A stretch of 37,034 bases of DNA from positions 1 to 37,034 of the IMG/VR virus record IMGVR_UViG_3300023223_000759; one strand, 5' to 3'. Positions within the stretch are counted from its first letter, which is position 1; each line of letters opens with the position of its first letter. The notes under the pieces are model-generated. The model ran no database searches and was not told where the DNA came from. It saw only the letters and a list, made by a program, of their open reading frames with translations. This document shows, piece by piece, positions 11,903-20,783 of the stretch. This DNA is from a virus. A program made the position numbers and the translations under genes.

Positions 11903-12778
11903 ATGGCAGGAAAATATTTTTTACATATCAAATCTTGGGAAGAAGGCACCGAGGAATTAAACCTTGAGCAAGAGGCCTTTTATCTCCGATTAATCAACCT
12001 CATGTATCGCTATGATGGTGCTCTCCCAGACAATGATCAGCTACTCCATTTTAAGACCCGAACATCAATGAGAATGTTCCGGAGATTGAAAAAAGAACTC
12101 CTAGATAGAGAGAAAATATTTGAAGAAAATGGCCTCTTGATGAACATTAAAGTGAATTTAGAATTGGAACAGATTAATTTAAAATCAATCAAAAATGCAA
12201 CTGCTGCAAAACTAAAACACAACAAATATAAAACTAAACTCGCAAACTCAAAGGCTAAATCATTGAAAAACAACGATAATGGTTCTGCGAACGCACAGCG
12301 AACGCTCTGCATAGACCCCTGCGAAACGCCTGCGATACAGGGGAACAGGGGAACAGGAGATAAAGAAAAAAACATACAAAAAGATTTTGATGAATTTTGG
12401 AATACATGCCTGAGAAAAGAGGCAAAGTCCCAATCCTTCATCAACTACAAAAAAGCCCGTAAAGAATCGAGTAAAGAAATTATCCACAAATCCATGATAG
12501 CGTATTCCCATAAATGTGTAACCGAGAATACCGAAACCAGATATATTAAAAAACCAAACAACTGGCTCACTGCTGAAATGTATCTCGATCAACTGGAATC
12601 ATCTGCTGAGCAAATAAACCATACCGACAAAGGTTGGCAAGTCGTCGTTAAAAAATACCAGCAGACCGGCAAATGGTACGACGAATGGGGGCCACAACCA
12701 GATATGCCCGGAACCAGAGTTCCCCAACCCATCCTGAACGAAAACGGATTTAACCCAACAACGGAGGCAGGAAAATGA
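11903..12778 (+). CDS. DUF1376-type replication initiator / helicase loader
   Basis: A 291-aa protein. Residues 1-90 (MAGKYFLHIKSWEEGTEELN, then EAFYLRLINLMYRYDGALP) match the DUF1376 winged-helix domain common in phage replication proteins. A low-complexity basic linker (about 95-150) follows, and then a C-terminal helical region (FDEFWNTCLRKEAKSQSFIN, ending in ETRYIKKPNNWLTAEMY) typical of O-like initiators. It sits directly after the helicase, as lambda O and P are adjacent, so it probably binds the origin and loads DnaB. The DNA coding for the linker is A-rich and then carries short repeats that may themselves be the origin. The start has a weak ribosome site. Confidence 0.85.
   Translation: MAGKYFLHIKSWEEGTEELNLEQEAFYLRLINLMYRYDGALPDNDQLLHFKTRTSMRMFRRLKKELLDREKIFEENGLLMNIKVNLELEQINLKSIKNATAAKLKHNKYKTKLANSKAKSLKNNDNGSANAQRTLCIDPCETPAIQGNRGTGDKEKNIQKDFDEFWNTCLRKEAKSQSFINYKKARKESSKEIIHKSMIAYSHKCVTENTETRYIKKPNNWLTAEMYLDQLESSAEQINHTDKGWQVVVKKYQQTGKWYDEWGPQPDMPGTRVPQPILNENGFNPTTEAGK
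12288..12357. other. Candidate replication origin inside the initiator gene
   Basis: A cluster of short repeats: GCGAACGC twice, CTGCGAA twice, and CAGGGGAA twice followed by CAGG, with CCCCTG (12316-12321) complementary to CAGGGG (12338-12343 and 12346-12351). An A-rich run at about 12180-12285 lies just upstream. Iterons beside an AT-rich segment within the initiator gene is the lambda arrangement. The repeats are short, so the call is tentative. Confidence 0.4.
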
Positions 12779-13095
12779 AAAAGCACGGAATTCAGGAGTT
12801 CATTGTCGTAATGAAGGACGGTAAGATATTTAGAGAAGGTGCGGAGTACATAACTGAAGGATGGCATACATACCCTATCGGCATTTATGATAAGCCTATG
12901 CACAGCGAGATAAGTTACAGTGAATTTATCAAAGAGCCGGCCCTACTGTTTAAGAGAGGCAAATACGATCATCCCCTTAAAGATGAATTGAATAAGGGAG
13001 AATGTAAAAAGGTCATTGTTAGGACGGAATATACCATTGAAATAGAGGATTTAAAAAATGAAAAACGCACGTTTCCCTTCGTTGGAAGACTTTGA
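12775..13095 (+). CDS. Hypothetical protein, 106 aa
   Basis: Preceded by a very strong site (ACGGAGGCAGGAAAATG), with the ATG overlapping the initiator stop. Begins MKKHGIQEFIVVMKDGKIFR; mixed beta, soluble. No family recognised. The ribosome-site segment is almost identical to the one at 13162. Confidence 0.76.
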   Translation: MKKHGIQEFIVVMKDGKIFREGAEYITEGWHTYPIGIYDKPMHSEISYSEFIKEPALLFKRGKYDHPLKDELNKGECKKVIVRTEYTIEIEDLKNEKRTFPFVGRL

Positions 13096-13177
13096 ATATT
13101 CAGGAAAAGTTTGCTCCACAATTCAAGATGTCGAAGAATTATTTTTAAATATAATACATTTCAACGGAGGTAGGAAA

Positions 13178-13390
13178 ATGACAAATGAAAACAAATACCA
13201 AGAAATCCAAGATGAGTATGAGAAAGAATTATTCCGACTGTGGCAAAACGTTGATGCCAAAATTCCCCGGCCTGATTTCCATGGCGCCGCAGTTCAATAT
13301 GCTTACTGCCGGCGTGAACTTGATAACGAATTCATGAAAGAGTTTTCCGCGCTGAAGCACTTCGATTTGCAAATGTCGGCTAAATCGTGA
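13178..13390 (+). CDS. Hypothetical protein, 70 aa
   Basis: Start at 13178 (MTNENKYQEIQDEYEKELFR) chosen because ACGGAGGTAGGAAAATG precedes it. The frame is open from 13058, where GAGG lies upstream, so a 110-aa form is possible; it would overlap the previous gene by 38 bases. Acidic, helical, probably a coiled coil at the N-terminus. It immediately precedes the terminase genes. Confidence 0.68.
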   Translation: MTNENKYQEIQDEYEKELFRLWQNVDAKIPRPDFHGAAVQYAYCRRELDNEFMKEFSALKHFDLQMSAKS

Positions 13391-13402
13391 TATAGCTCAG
13401 AC

Positions 13403-13975
13403 ATGATCAAACTCACCGACGAGCAAAAAACATTAGCCAAAGCACTCACCACGTTGCAGAAAAAATACGTGATTAATCTGGTTGGTAAGAGCATGAGCCA
13501 GAGGGAAGCTTATATCGCGGCTGGTGGTACGGCGAAGGGGGAGAGTTCACAGGACAACGGTGCAAGCGTTCTTCTAAGCAATTCTAAGGTCCGTGCCTTC
13601 TACGACAGTTTGATGGCCTCAGCGGCCTCTGGAGCCGTCCTCACAAAGCAACGAGCACTTGAGATACTGTCCCGATCAGTGACCGCGACAGTGGCAGATT
13701 TCTGTAAATTTGAAAAAGATGAAGACGGTTCAATCATCATGATGATGAAGAATCCCAGCGAACTGCCTGAAGATCTTGCCCGGTGCATTAAATCGATTAC
13801 TCCGCATGGAGACAGCTTCAAATTAGAACTTCACGATAGTCACGGCGCGATGAAACAGATGGCCGATATGATCGGCTGGAATGTTCCTAGGAAGACAAAG
13901 ATAAGCGGTGACGAAGATGCACCGATTGAACACACGATGACTGTGACGTTTGTTGATGCGGCGACAAAGAAATAG
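13403..13975 (+). CDS. Terminase small subunit
   Basis: A 190-aa protein with the terminase small-subunit pattern of the Terminase_2 type: an N-terminal HTH (QKKYVINLVGKSMSQREAYI, then AGGTAKGESSQDNGASVLLS), a TKQRALEILSRSV helix that continues into the oligomerisation region, and a C-terminal strand-rich tail (EHTMTVTFVDA). It recognises the packaging start site and brings DNA to the large subunit. The large subunit follows after one small gene. The ribosome site is weak. Confidence 0.88.
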   Translation: MIKLTDEQKTLAKALTTLQKKYVINLVGKSMSQREAYIAAGGTAKGESSQDNGASVLLSNSKVRAFYDSLMASAASGAVLTKQRALEILSRSVTATVADFCKFEKDEDGSIIMMMKNPSELPEDLARCIKSITPHGDSFKLELHDSHGAMKQMADMIGWNVPRKTKISGDEDAPIEHTMTVTFVDAATKK

Positions 13976-13978
13976 CCA

Positions 13979-14260
13979 ATGGTTAAACCAATTTCCCTAT
14001 CAGTCCACAAAAACAACCGAGAACAAAAGCGCCGGAAACGTAATCGGCATTTGATGAAACAATCAGCCAAACTCCTTAGTCAAACAGAATGCGTAGAGGG
14101 ATTTTTCTTTATCTCTTGGGATAAGGAAGGGGCATATCAAACTCAAATACATGATCCGCGCGCTGTTATTGGGAAATCATCACTACCTTCTTATGTGGGA
14201 GGTTGTGCCTCGAGACGTGTTGCTGAACGTGATGCAGAAGATCGTGAGAATGACGATTAA
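13979..14260 (+). CDS. Hypothetical protein between the terminase genes, 93 aa
   Basis: Three bases after the small terminase stop. The N-terminus is strongly basic (NNREQKRRKRNRH); the centre (CVEGFFFISWDKEGAYQTQI, then DPRAVIGKSSLPSYVGGCAS) resembles a small phage protein of unknown function. The last 11 bases overlap the likely large-terminase start at 14250. Its frame is distinct from the terminase frame, which is open upstream of 14250 only by chance. Confidence 0.7.
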   Translation: MVKPISLSVHKNNREQKRRKRNRHLMKQSAKLLSQTECVEGFFFISWDKEGAYQTQIHDPRAVIGKSSLPSYVGGCASRRVAERDAEDRENDD

Positions 14261-15707
14261 CCTCAACATCAATTCCAAATTCAAAAGGCTCGTTACCAAG
14301 CACAAGCCGATCAAGGTTATCATTGGAGGTCGAGGCTCCGGAAAATCCATAGCCATTTGCGATATCATGACCGGGCTCAAGATGGGTGTTGAAGGTGAAA
14401 ATATCCTGTGTCTCCGGGAATTTCAGAATACCATCGAGGACAGCATTCACAGCGAAATGAAGCTGAGCATCGACGAGCGCATCAAGCTAAGCGGCTGGCA
14501 GCTGCGACCTAAAACAATTATTGCCCCTAATGGAGCCTATACGACATACAAGGGTGCCAACCGTGATCCGAACAGCGTCAAGTCAATGACCGGTTACAAA
14601 TACGCCATTTTTGAAGAAGCGCAGACGGCATCCAAAGAAAGCCTTGAGAAACTTATCCCCACAATCCTCCGCGAACCGGGCCGGGAATGCTGGTTCGTCG
14701 GCAATCCCCATTCAAGCGGCGATGCCTTCAGCCAAAGATTCATCGTCCCCTTTATGAAAGAATTAGAGCGGGATGGCTATTATGAGGATGACCTTCACAT
14801 GATCGTGGTGGTTAACTGGCGGGATAACCCATGGTGGAATGATGCACAGGAACAAATCAGGCAATATGATTATGACCACATGCCACGCGCTCTGTATGAC
14901 CACATATGGGAAGGCAAATTCAATGATACTGTCGAACATTCCATCATCATGCCGGAATGGTTCGACGCTGCCATTGATGCCCACCTTGATCCGAAGTTGA
15001 AAGCCATGTTCGAGCCTCATGGTGCCATCATTGCAGCGCATGATCCGTTTGACGATGGCGGGGACGCTGGCGGCTTTGCTGTCAGACATGGAAGTATCAT
15101 TCAACAGGTCAGGTCTAAAACATCCGGTGAGATTGATGAGGTGTGCGATTGGGCCACAGACCGGACTCGTAAAGCCGATGCTGACTGGTTTGTCTGGGAT
15201 GGTGACGGCATGGGGACCGGGCTTAAACGGCAAGTGTCGGACGCCTTCAAGGGTACGTCAACCAAGTATCACATGTTCCGGGGCAGCCTGTCCGGTAAGG
15301 CCCAGGACAACGCTTTAAGCATTTATACGCCTGTATCCGGGGATAGCGAAACAGCCAAGCCCAAGACCTATGCCGACACCTTCAAAAACAACCGGGCGCA
15401 GTATTATATCGATCTTGCCCGGCGCTTTCACAACACCTATAAAAGCCGTGTTAAAGGAAAATATATCGACCCCGCCGAAATGATCAGTTTGAATTCTGAA
15501 GGCATTGATGATATGGTTTCGCTCAGATCCCAATTATGCAGGATACCACGCAAGCCAAATTCACAGGGTTTAGAACAGATCATGAGCAAGGTAGAAATGA
15601 AAAAACTCAAGATATCCTCACCGAATGAAGGTGATAGCGTCATGATGACAATGTTCGTCCCGCCTGTTGATGATGATTTTGAAGATATTAAATTTACAGG
15701 ATGGTAA
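14250..15707 (+). CDS. Terminase large subunit
   Basis: A 485-aa terminase of the Terminase_3/PBSX type. Walker A is GGRGSGKS (26-33), Walker B is YAIFEEA (118-124), and GNP (151-153) is the coupling motif. The RNase H-like nuclease has its first Asp in AAHDP (D265) and further acidic residues in WDGDG (316-320). The ATPase pumps DNA through the portal and the nuclease cuts it. I start at 14250 (MTINLNINSKFKRLVTKHKP). The open frame to 14151 overlaps the previous gene and lacks a ribosome site. The portal follows within three bases. Confidence 0.95.
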   Translation: MTINLNINSKFKRLVTKHKPIKVIIGGRGSGKSIAICDIMTGLKMGVEGENILCLREFQNTIEDSIHSEMKLSIDERIKLSGWQLRPKTIIAPNGAYTTYKGANRDPNSVKSMTGYKYAIFEEAQTASKESLEKLIPTILREPGRECWFVGNPHSSGDAFSQRFIVPFMKELERDGYYEDDLHMIVVVNWRDNPWWNDAQEQIRQYDYDHMPRALYDHIWEGKFNDTVEHSIIMPEWFDAAIDAHLDPKLKAMFEPHGAIIAAHDPFDDGGDAGGFAVRHGSIIQQVRSKTSGEIDEVCDWATDRTRKADADWFVWDGDGMGTGLKRQVSDAFKGTSTKYHMFRGSLSGKAQDNALSIYTPVSGDSETAKPKTYADTFKNNRAQYYIDLARRFHNTYKSRVKGKYIDPAEMISLNSEGIDDMVSLRSQLCRIPRKPNSQGLEQIMSKVEMKKLKISSPNEGDSVMMTMFVPPVDDDFEDIKFTGW

Positions 15708-15710
15708 CCA

Positions 15711-17909
15711 ATGCCTGATTATTCCGATTATAAAACTAACATCCGATTACTCGAACAGGCACAAGACGCTGACGAAGACAACAGGAAGCTGTCGAAAGAG
15801 GATCATGTTTTTGTCACCAAGCCAAACGGTCAATGGGAACAAGATATATTTGAGAAGTTCGCAAATAAACCCCGTTATACATTCGATCAGACCACGCCAA
15901 TCATCGACCAGATTGCCGGGGATATTGAGAAATCCAATTTTGATATTACCATCAAGCCAACAGGCGGCGGCGCAACCAAAGAGCTTGCAGATCTTCGCGC
16001 TGGCATGACGCGCAACATCGAGAATATTTCTAAAGCCCAAAGTATTTATTCAACTGCAGGCCGGAACATGGTGACAGCCGGGCTTGATCATTGGATGGTG
16101 GCCACTGAATTTATGGATGAAACAAGCTTTGACCAGGATTTGATCATTAAGCCTATTCATAACTCAATGGACCGTGTGTGGTTTGATTTGGGAGCGCAGG
16201 AACAAGATAAGTCTGATAGTGATCATGGTTGGTTGTTGTCTGCTGTGCCAATTGATGAGTTCAGAGAAAAGAACCCTGGCAGATCAGGAGAGAGCGTTGA
16301 TGATGGCAGAGAATCGGACGTATACCACAACAAAGCTGAAATGGTTATCGTTGGCCATTTATTCTTCAGGAAGAAAACGAAAAAAGAATTGATCAAGACA
16401 ACCCTTGGTCGAGTATTTCTCAACGATGAAAAATTCCAGAAAATTCAAGATGAATTGGCCGCAGGCGGTGAAACCGTCAAAGATACTCGAAATGTTGAGA
16501 TCAGCCAGTTCTTCATGAGAAAGTTTGACGGTGAAGGTTGGATTGGTGAAGCGCAGGAAACAGTCTTTTCAAGTATTCCTTTGGTCCCGGTGTATGGTAA
16601 CTATCAGGTTATTGAAAATAAAATGCTTTATCGTGGAGTTGTGCGAAAGCTGAAAGATTCTCAGCGGGTATTGAACTATTCGCAGTCTCGTGAGATCGAA
16701 GAGGGTGCACTTGCACCACGGAGAAAAATGTGGATGTCAAAAGCACAAGCCAAAGGCCATACAGCCACGCTTGCTACATTGAACACTAACGCTGATCCAG
16801 TTCAGTATTACAATATTAAACCAGATGAAACTCCACCATTTGAAACAGGGGGGGCTCAAATTAATCCCGGCCTTCGTACTATTACCGAAAACATGCGGAA
16901 TCTCATGGGTTCAACTGCTGGCATCTTCGCCGCTGGCATGGGCGATAATCCCGGCCTGCAATCAGGCGTCGCTATCGAAAGACTTCAGAACAAATCAAAT
17001 AATATCACGGTTAATTATTTCTCATCCCTTGAGGTTGGAATTTGCCGGACAGCAACAATCATCAATGAAGCCTATCCTAAAGTTTATGATGCTGAGAGGC
17101 AGCAGCGGATTTTGAACGTTGATGGTTCCGATGAAATGAAGGTGATCAACGAGGTCATCGATCAGGAAACAGGCGACCCGGTTATTTTAAACGATATGTC
17201 AATCGGCAAGTACACGGCGACCTGTAAGGCCGGACCATCGTTATCAAGTCAGCAAAGTGAAACCGTTGAAAGCATTCTGAAGGTTGCCGCCGTTGATCCA
17301 TCTGTCCTGCAAATTGGTCAGGATATTTTCCTTGGCAACATCAACGCGCCGGGTCTGGACAAGGTGGCCGAAAGGTCAAGGCAACAGTTGTTGCAGGCTG
17401 GCGTTATCCCGGAAAGCCAGATGACTGAGGAAGAGAAAGCCGCAGCACAGCAAGCGGCACAGCGGCCACAGGAGCCGAGTGCTGATATGGTTCTTGCGCA
17501 GGCTGAGCAGGCCAAAGCCGATGCACAGGCCGCCAAGGTTCAGGTTGATCTGCAGAAAGTACAGCTTGAAAATCAGAAGGCTCAGAATAATATTGCCCTT
17601 GAAGTTGAGAAGCTAAATCTTCAAAGACAAAAAATCCAATTTGAAGCACAGCAAAAAGATTTTGAACTTTCTGAGAGAATAGCAAAATTGGATCAGGCAA
17701 CACAGAAACAGCAGTTTGATCAGCTTATTGCCCTGCAGGAGCAGCAACGGCAGATTACGAACGACACTATTGATAACCTGAATACCCAGGCAAACACCCT
17801 GAAAACTCTAGCTGAAGGCATTGCAGCTTCACCTATTCAGGGTCCGGGAAATGTTGTTTCTTTCATTGGACAAACGCGAGAAGTAATTGACGCACAAAAC
17901 CAGACCTGA
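15711..17909 (+). CDS. P22-type portal protein
   Basis: A 732-aa protein matching the P22 gp1 portal family, with length and order as expected (P22 gp1 is 725 aa). The core (NKPRYTFDQTTPIIDQIAGD onward) is in the first 450 residues. The C-terminal 170 residues are Gln/Ala/Lys-rich and predicted to be a long coiled coil (EEEKAAAQQAAQRP, then QKVQLENQKAQNN), which in P22 forms the internal barrel that senses DNA pressure and triggers headful termination. It is the dodecameric vertex through which DNA passes. Confidence 0.92.
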   Translation: MPDYSDYKTNIRLLEQAQDADEDNRKLSKEDHVFVTKPNGQWEQDIFEKFANKPRYTFDQTTPIIDQIAGDIEKSNFDITIKPTGGGATKELADLRAGMTRNIENISKAQSIYSTAGRNMVTAGLDHWMVATEFMDETSFDQDLIIKPIHNSMDRVWFDLGAQEQDKSDSDHGWLLSAVPIDEFREKNPGRSGESVDDGRESDVYHNKAEMVIVGHLFFRKKTKKELIKTTLGRVFLNDEKFQKIQDELAAGGETVKDTRNVEISQFFMRKFDGEGWIGEAQETVFSSIPLVPVYGNYQVIENKMLYRGVVRKLKDSQRVLNYSQSREIEEGALAPRRKMWMSKAQAKGHTATLATLNTNADPVQYYNIKPDETPPFETGGAQINPGLRTITENMRNLMGSTAGIFAAGMGDNPGLQSGVAIERLQNKSNNITVNYFSSLEVGICRTATIINEAYPKVYDAERQQRILNVDGSDEMKVINEVIDQETGDPVILNDMSIGKYTATCKAGPSLSSQQSETVESILKVAAVDPSVLQIGQDIFLGNINAPGLDKVAERSRQQLLQAGVIPESQMTEEEKAAAQQAAQRPQEPSADMVLAQAEQAKADAQAAKVQVDLQKVQLENQKAQNNIALEVEKLNLQRQKIQFEAQQKDFELSERIAKLDQATQKQQFDQLIALQEQQRQITNDTIDNLNTQANTLKTLAEGIAASPIQGPGNVVSFIGQTREVIDAQNQT

Positions 17910-18005
17910 TTTTATTAACTTGAAATTGGTTAAATAATTTGATAGTTCTTAAAAATACCTCACGGGCAGGAAGCCCGGAACATCACCTACCAAAAGGGAT
18001 TAAAA
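17910..18005 (+). other. Portal-scaffold gap with a small hairpin
   Basis: Contains CGGGC-AGGAA-GCCCG at about 17963-17977 and the ribosome site AAAAGGG. A weak TTGAAA at about 17930 has no good -10. Nothing else is seen. Confidence 0.5.
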
Positions 18006-18833
18006 ATGGATAATATCCAGAATGAGCCGACAGAGAATACCGATGGTATTCAACTTTCCGATCAGGCCACGGAAGAGCAGAACCTTGACCAAGGCAATGG
18101 CGTTGACAGCGCAACGCCCGGCGAAGGTTCACCGGAAGACCGGATAGTTTTTGACGACCGGCAGCAGGCCAAAGTTAACGAGCTTATCGGCGGTAAGGTT
18201 GCTCAGACGCACAAAGAACGACAACGTGCAGACGAAGCCGAACGCAAATTGGCAGACTTCCAGGCACAGATGCCCCAAGCAGAAGCCCCCGCAATTCCTG
18301 ATATGCCAGACCCCGAAGACTTTTATGGTAATCCTGATGGATTGAAAACCGCCATGGATACACGGGACGAGGCAATCAAGCAACGTGCCACGTTTGACGC
18401 GCAGACAACATGGGAACAGTCCCAACTGCAAGCTCAAGCCAATCAGCAAGCACAGGCGCAGGCTCAGAAGCAACATGAAGTAAATGTAAAATATGGACAA
18501 ACGGCTGAAAGCTTTGGAATTAAAACCGAGCAAATGGCGCAGGAAGCTGCGGTGCTTAGTAATTCCGGGCTTGATTTTGGTGTTCAAAACCATTTGGTAG
18601 AAGATCCACAAGGTCCATTGATCGTGAATTTTTTAGCAAAGAATATGCTGGAATTGGATAAATTAAGATCAATGTCCCCCATGCAGGCCGCCATTCATAT
18701 TGCTACTGAGATTAAACCGAAACTTGCAGGCATTAAGAAACAATCCTCGACCCCGCATCCGCTTGATATGGATGATGGCAAGGGTGTGCCTGAAAAGACA
18801 GATCCAAGGCTGAAAGGGGTCACTTTTTCATAA
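18006..18833 (+). CDS. Scaffolding protein
   Basis: A 275-aa acidic, Gln-rich protein between portal and coat, the place of P22 gp8 (303 aa). The N-terminus is disordered and acidic (EPTENTDGIQLSDQATEEQN), the centre is helical with coiled-coil potential (KERQRADEAERKLADFQAQ and repeated QAQAQ), and the C-terminus has a helix plus a basic stretch (AAIHIATEIKPKLAGIKKQ) as in scaffold proteins that bind coat. It directs procapsid assembly and leaves before DNA packaging. Sequence similarity to gp8 is not obvious; the call rests on position and composition. Confidence 0.82.
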   Translation: MDNIQNEPTENTDGIQLSDQATEEQNLDQGNGVDSATPGEGSPEDRIVFDDRQQAKVNELIGGKVAQTHKERQRADEAERKLADFQAQMPQAEAPAIPDMPDPEDFYGNPDGLKTAMDTRDEAIKQRATFDAQTTWEQSQLQAQANQQAQAQAQKQHEVNVKYGQTAESFGIKTEQMAQEAAVLSNSGLDFGVQNHLVEDPQGPLIVNFLAKNMLELDKLRSMSPMQAAIHIATEIKPKLAGIKKQSSTPHPLDMDDGKGVPEKTDPRLKGVTFS

Positions 18834-18842
18834 GGTGATAAA

Positions 18843-20108
18843 ATGGCCAATTCTTTTGACAGTAACTTTACCCGCAAGGTGATGATGAAGGTTCTAGCAT
18901 CCTTCGAAAGCCAGCGGATGATTTCAAAAAATGTTGATACTCAATTATTCTCAGGGTCATTCGACCCCAACTCTGGCGACAATGTCGATATTAAACGTCC
19001 TACCGATTATCAAACCGTTCGTTCTTCTGATGGTGATATTACCGGCACAAAACGCGACATCATCACCGGTAAGGCAACCGCAACCGTTCAGGACTATATA
19101 ACAATTCCCATTGACTTCGACGAAGCTGATCAAGCCCTTAAAATGGGTACTGATGCTGATCGTTTTTGGGATGATGCCGCAATGCGGATGGTTGTCGATT
19201 TGGAAAAAGACTTCGCCGCATTTGCCGTTAAAAACACCGGTTTGTTATCTGGCACGGTTGGTGAGGGTGTCGATAGTTGGCAAGAAGTTGCCAATGCCGG
19301 GGCTCTTATGCAAAGCACAGGCGTTCCAAAAAACAAGAAATGGGTATATCTGCTTAACCCATTCTCTCAAGTGAAGCTTTCAAATGAGCAGCGATCATTT
19401 GGCAGTGATAAAGGTTTCACGGATGTAAATGCAGACGCAACGGTAGTTGAAAACTTTGCCGGGTTCTCTGTTAAAACAGCGACAACTCTACCGACATATA
19501 CCTCCGGTGCTGGCGCCGACCGTGTTGGAACTCTGCTTGCAAATCCTATTGTAACGTATATCGCCGCCAAAGACACTATGACTCAGGTACTTTCTCTTAC
19601 TGGATTTGATGCGGACTTGCCAATCAAGGCGGGTGAGCAGGTTCAAATTACTGGACGTAATCGCCTAAATCTTTCAACTCGTGATCTTGTGTTGGATGCT
19701 GCCGGCGCGGCGATTGTTTGGACCGGAACTGTTGTCGCTGATGTTACATTGGCTCTTGGTGCCGGTCTAATCACTGTTACTGGCCCCGCTATCTTTGAAA
19801 GCCCTGGCGCTTACAATACTGTTGATAGTGCGCCGGTCGCAACCGATGTTGTCACCATTCTTGGTGCTGCGGCTACAGTCAAACAGCCAAATCTGTTCTG
19901 GCATCCTGATGCCTTCAGTATTACCTCAGTTCCCATTAAAAGACTGTTCGCGACAGATACAATTGCAACCACAAAAGACGGTTTGCAGTTCCGTGTGTCA
20001 CGGTATTCTGACGGTGATGCGAACAAGCAAACAATCCGGTTTGATTTCCGGCCTGCTTATGGTGCAATGAATCCATTCTTCGCCGGTCAGGGCTTCGGCA
20101 CTGCGTAA
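18843..20108 (+). CDS. Major capsid protein, P22 coat family
   Basis: A 421-aa protein matching P22 gp5 (430 aa) in length and pattern. The N-terminal arm and HK97-like core (MANSFDSNFTRKVMMKVLAS, then DTQLFSGSFDPNSGDNVDIK) are interrupted by an insertion domain at about 225-345 (QITGRNRLNLSTRDLVLDAA onward), the place of the P22 I-domain. AAGGTGAT precedes the ATG. It forms the icosahedral shell on the scaffold. A very stable UUCG hairpin follows the gene, in keeping with the need for abundant stable mRNA. Confidence 0.95.
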   Translation: MANSFDSNFTRKVMMKVLASFESQRMISKNVDTQLFSGSFDPNSGDNVDIKRPTDYQTVRSSDGDITGTKRDIITGKATATVQDYITIPIDFDEADQALKMGTDADRFWDDAAMRMVVDLEKDFAAFAVKNTGLLSGTVGEGVDSWQEVANAGALMQSTGVPKNKKWVYLLNPFSQVKLSNEQRSFGSDKGFTDVNADATVVENFAGFSVKTATTLPTYTSGAGADRVGTLLANPIVTYIAAKDTMTQVLSLTGFDADLPIKAGEQVQITGRNRLNLSTRDLVLDAAGAAIVWTGTVVADVTLALGAGLITVTGPAIFESPGAYNTVDSAPVATDVVTILGAAATVKQPNLFWHPDAFSITSVPIKRLFATDTIATTKDGLQFRVSRYSDGDANKQTIRFDFRPAYGAMNPFFAGQGFGTA

Positions 20109-20116
20109 GATATCTA

Positions 20117-20136
20117 TGAGGGGCTTCGGCCCCTCA
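20117..20136 (+). terminator. C(UUCG)G hairpin after the coat gene
   Basis: TGAGGGGC-TTCG-GCCCCTCA: an 8-bp perfect stem with a canonical UUCG tetraloop 9 bases after the coat stop. No T-run follows (ACTCCCCTAATATTTAT), so it is more likely a 3' stabiliser or partial attenuator than a full terminator. Confidence 0.7.
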
Positions 20137-20163
20137 CTCCCCTAATATTTATGAGGTTCTATC

Positions 20164-20292
20164 ATGACAATTTGGATTAAGCCAAGTGGCAAGGAAATCA
20201 ATATAAACGATAATGAGGCAACGGTTAAATATGTCAAAAGCCTTAATTGGAAAAAGAAAGTCGGCAGAAAATCAAAAAAGGCTGCTGAATAA
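20164..20292 (+). CDS. Small basic protein after coat, 42 aa
   Basis: Reads MTIWIKPSGKEININDNEAT and ends KKKVGRKSKKAAE. TGAGG precedes it and the stop shares one base with the gp4-like start (TAATG). Phages commonly carry a short basic protein of this type after the coat gene; role unknown, possibly head-associated. Confidence 0.72.
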   Translation: MTIWIKPSGKEININDNEATVKYVKSLNWKKKVGRKSKKAAE

Positions 20293-20783
20293 TGGCCACA
20301 GCAGCGCAAGTTCTAAAAACAGCATTGTTAAGAATTATTTCCCAAGGCGCCGAAGCAGATTTGCAACCTGATGAATTTGATGATGCTATTTTTGCCATGA
20401 ATAATTATATGTTTGATCTTGATGCTAGGGGTGTTCGTCTCGGATATACTCAGGTCACTAATCTTGCAGATAATATTACAGTCCCTCTTGGAGCTCTTCG
20501 GGGCGTGATCGCCAATGTAGCGATAGAGATTGCCCCTGATTTTGGTGGTGAGATATCGCCCGGACTTGTACGGGCTGCCAAAGAGGGTTTGGAGGCTATG
20601 GAAGAATTAGGCGTTGTCGTAACTACATCGGTTTTCCCTTCCACGTTGCCGATCGGATCAGGCAATGAACATAATGATCACGGATTATCAAACAGATTTT
20701 TTCCTGATCTTGAACGCGAAATATTGGCCGAAACAACTGGCGCAATCGGCTTGGAAGTTGGAACAGAGGAATTCACACTATGA
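20292..20783 (+). CDS. gp4-like tail accessory / head-completion protein
   Basis: A 163-aa protein resembling P22 gp4 (166 aa): TAAQVLKTALLRIISQGAEA at the N-terminus and FAMNNYMFDLDARGVRLGYT in the centre match that family. In P22, gp4 binds under the portal after packaging to make the first adaptor ring. Its place just before the gp10-like module fits. Its stop overlaps the next ATG. Confidence 0.9.
   Translation: MATAAQVLKTALLRIISQGAEADLQPDEFDDAIFAMNNYMFDLDARGVRLGYTQVTNLADNITVPLGALRGVIANVAIEIAPDFGGEISPGLVRAAKEGLEAMEELGVVVTTSVFPSTLPIGSGNEHNDHGLSNRFFPDLEREILAETTGAIGLEVGTEEFTL

Noticed and set aside
14151-14249. N-terminal extension of the large terminase
   Set aside because: Overlaps the 93-aa gene in another frame, lacks a ribosome site, and precedes the normal terminase N-terminus.
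14763-15233. 156-aa minus-strand frame inside the terminase
   Set aside because: Antisense to the conserved ATPase and nuclease region; no independent support.
17926-17960. Promoter ahead of the scaffold gene
   Set aside because: TTGAAA is present but no -10 hexamer with acceptable match lies at 16-18 bp.
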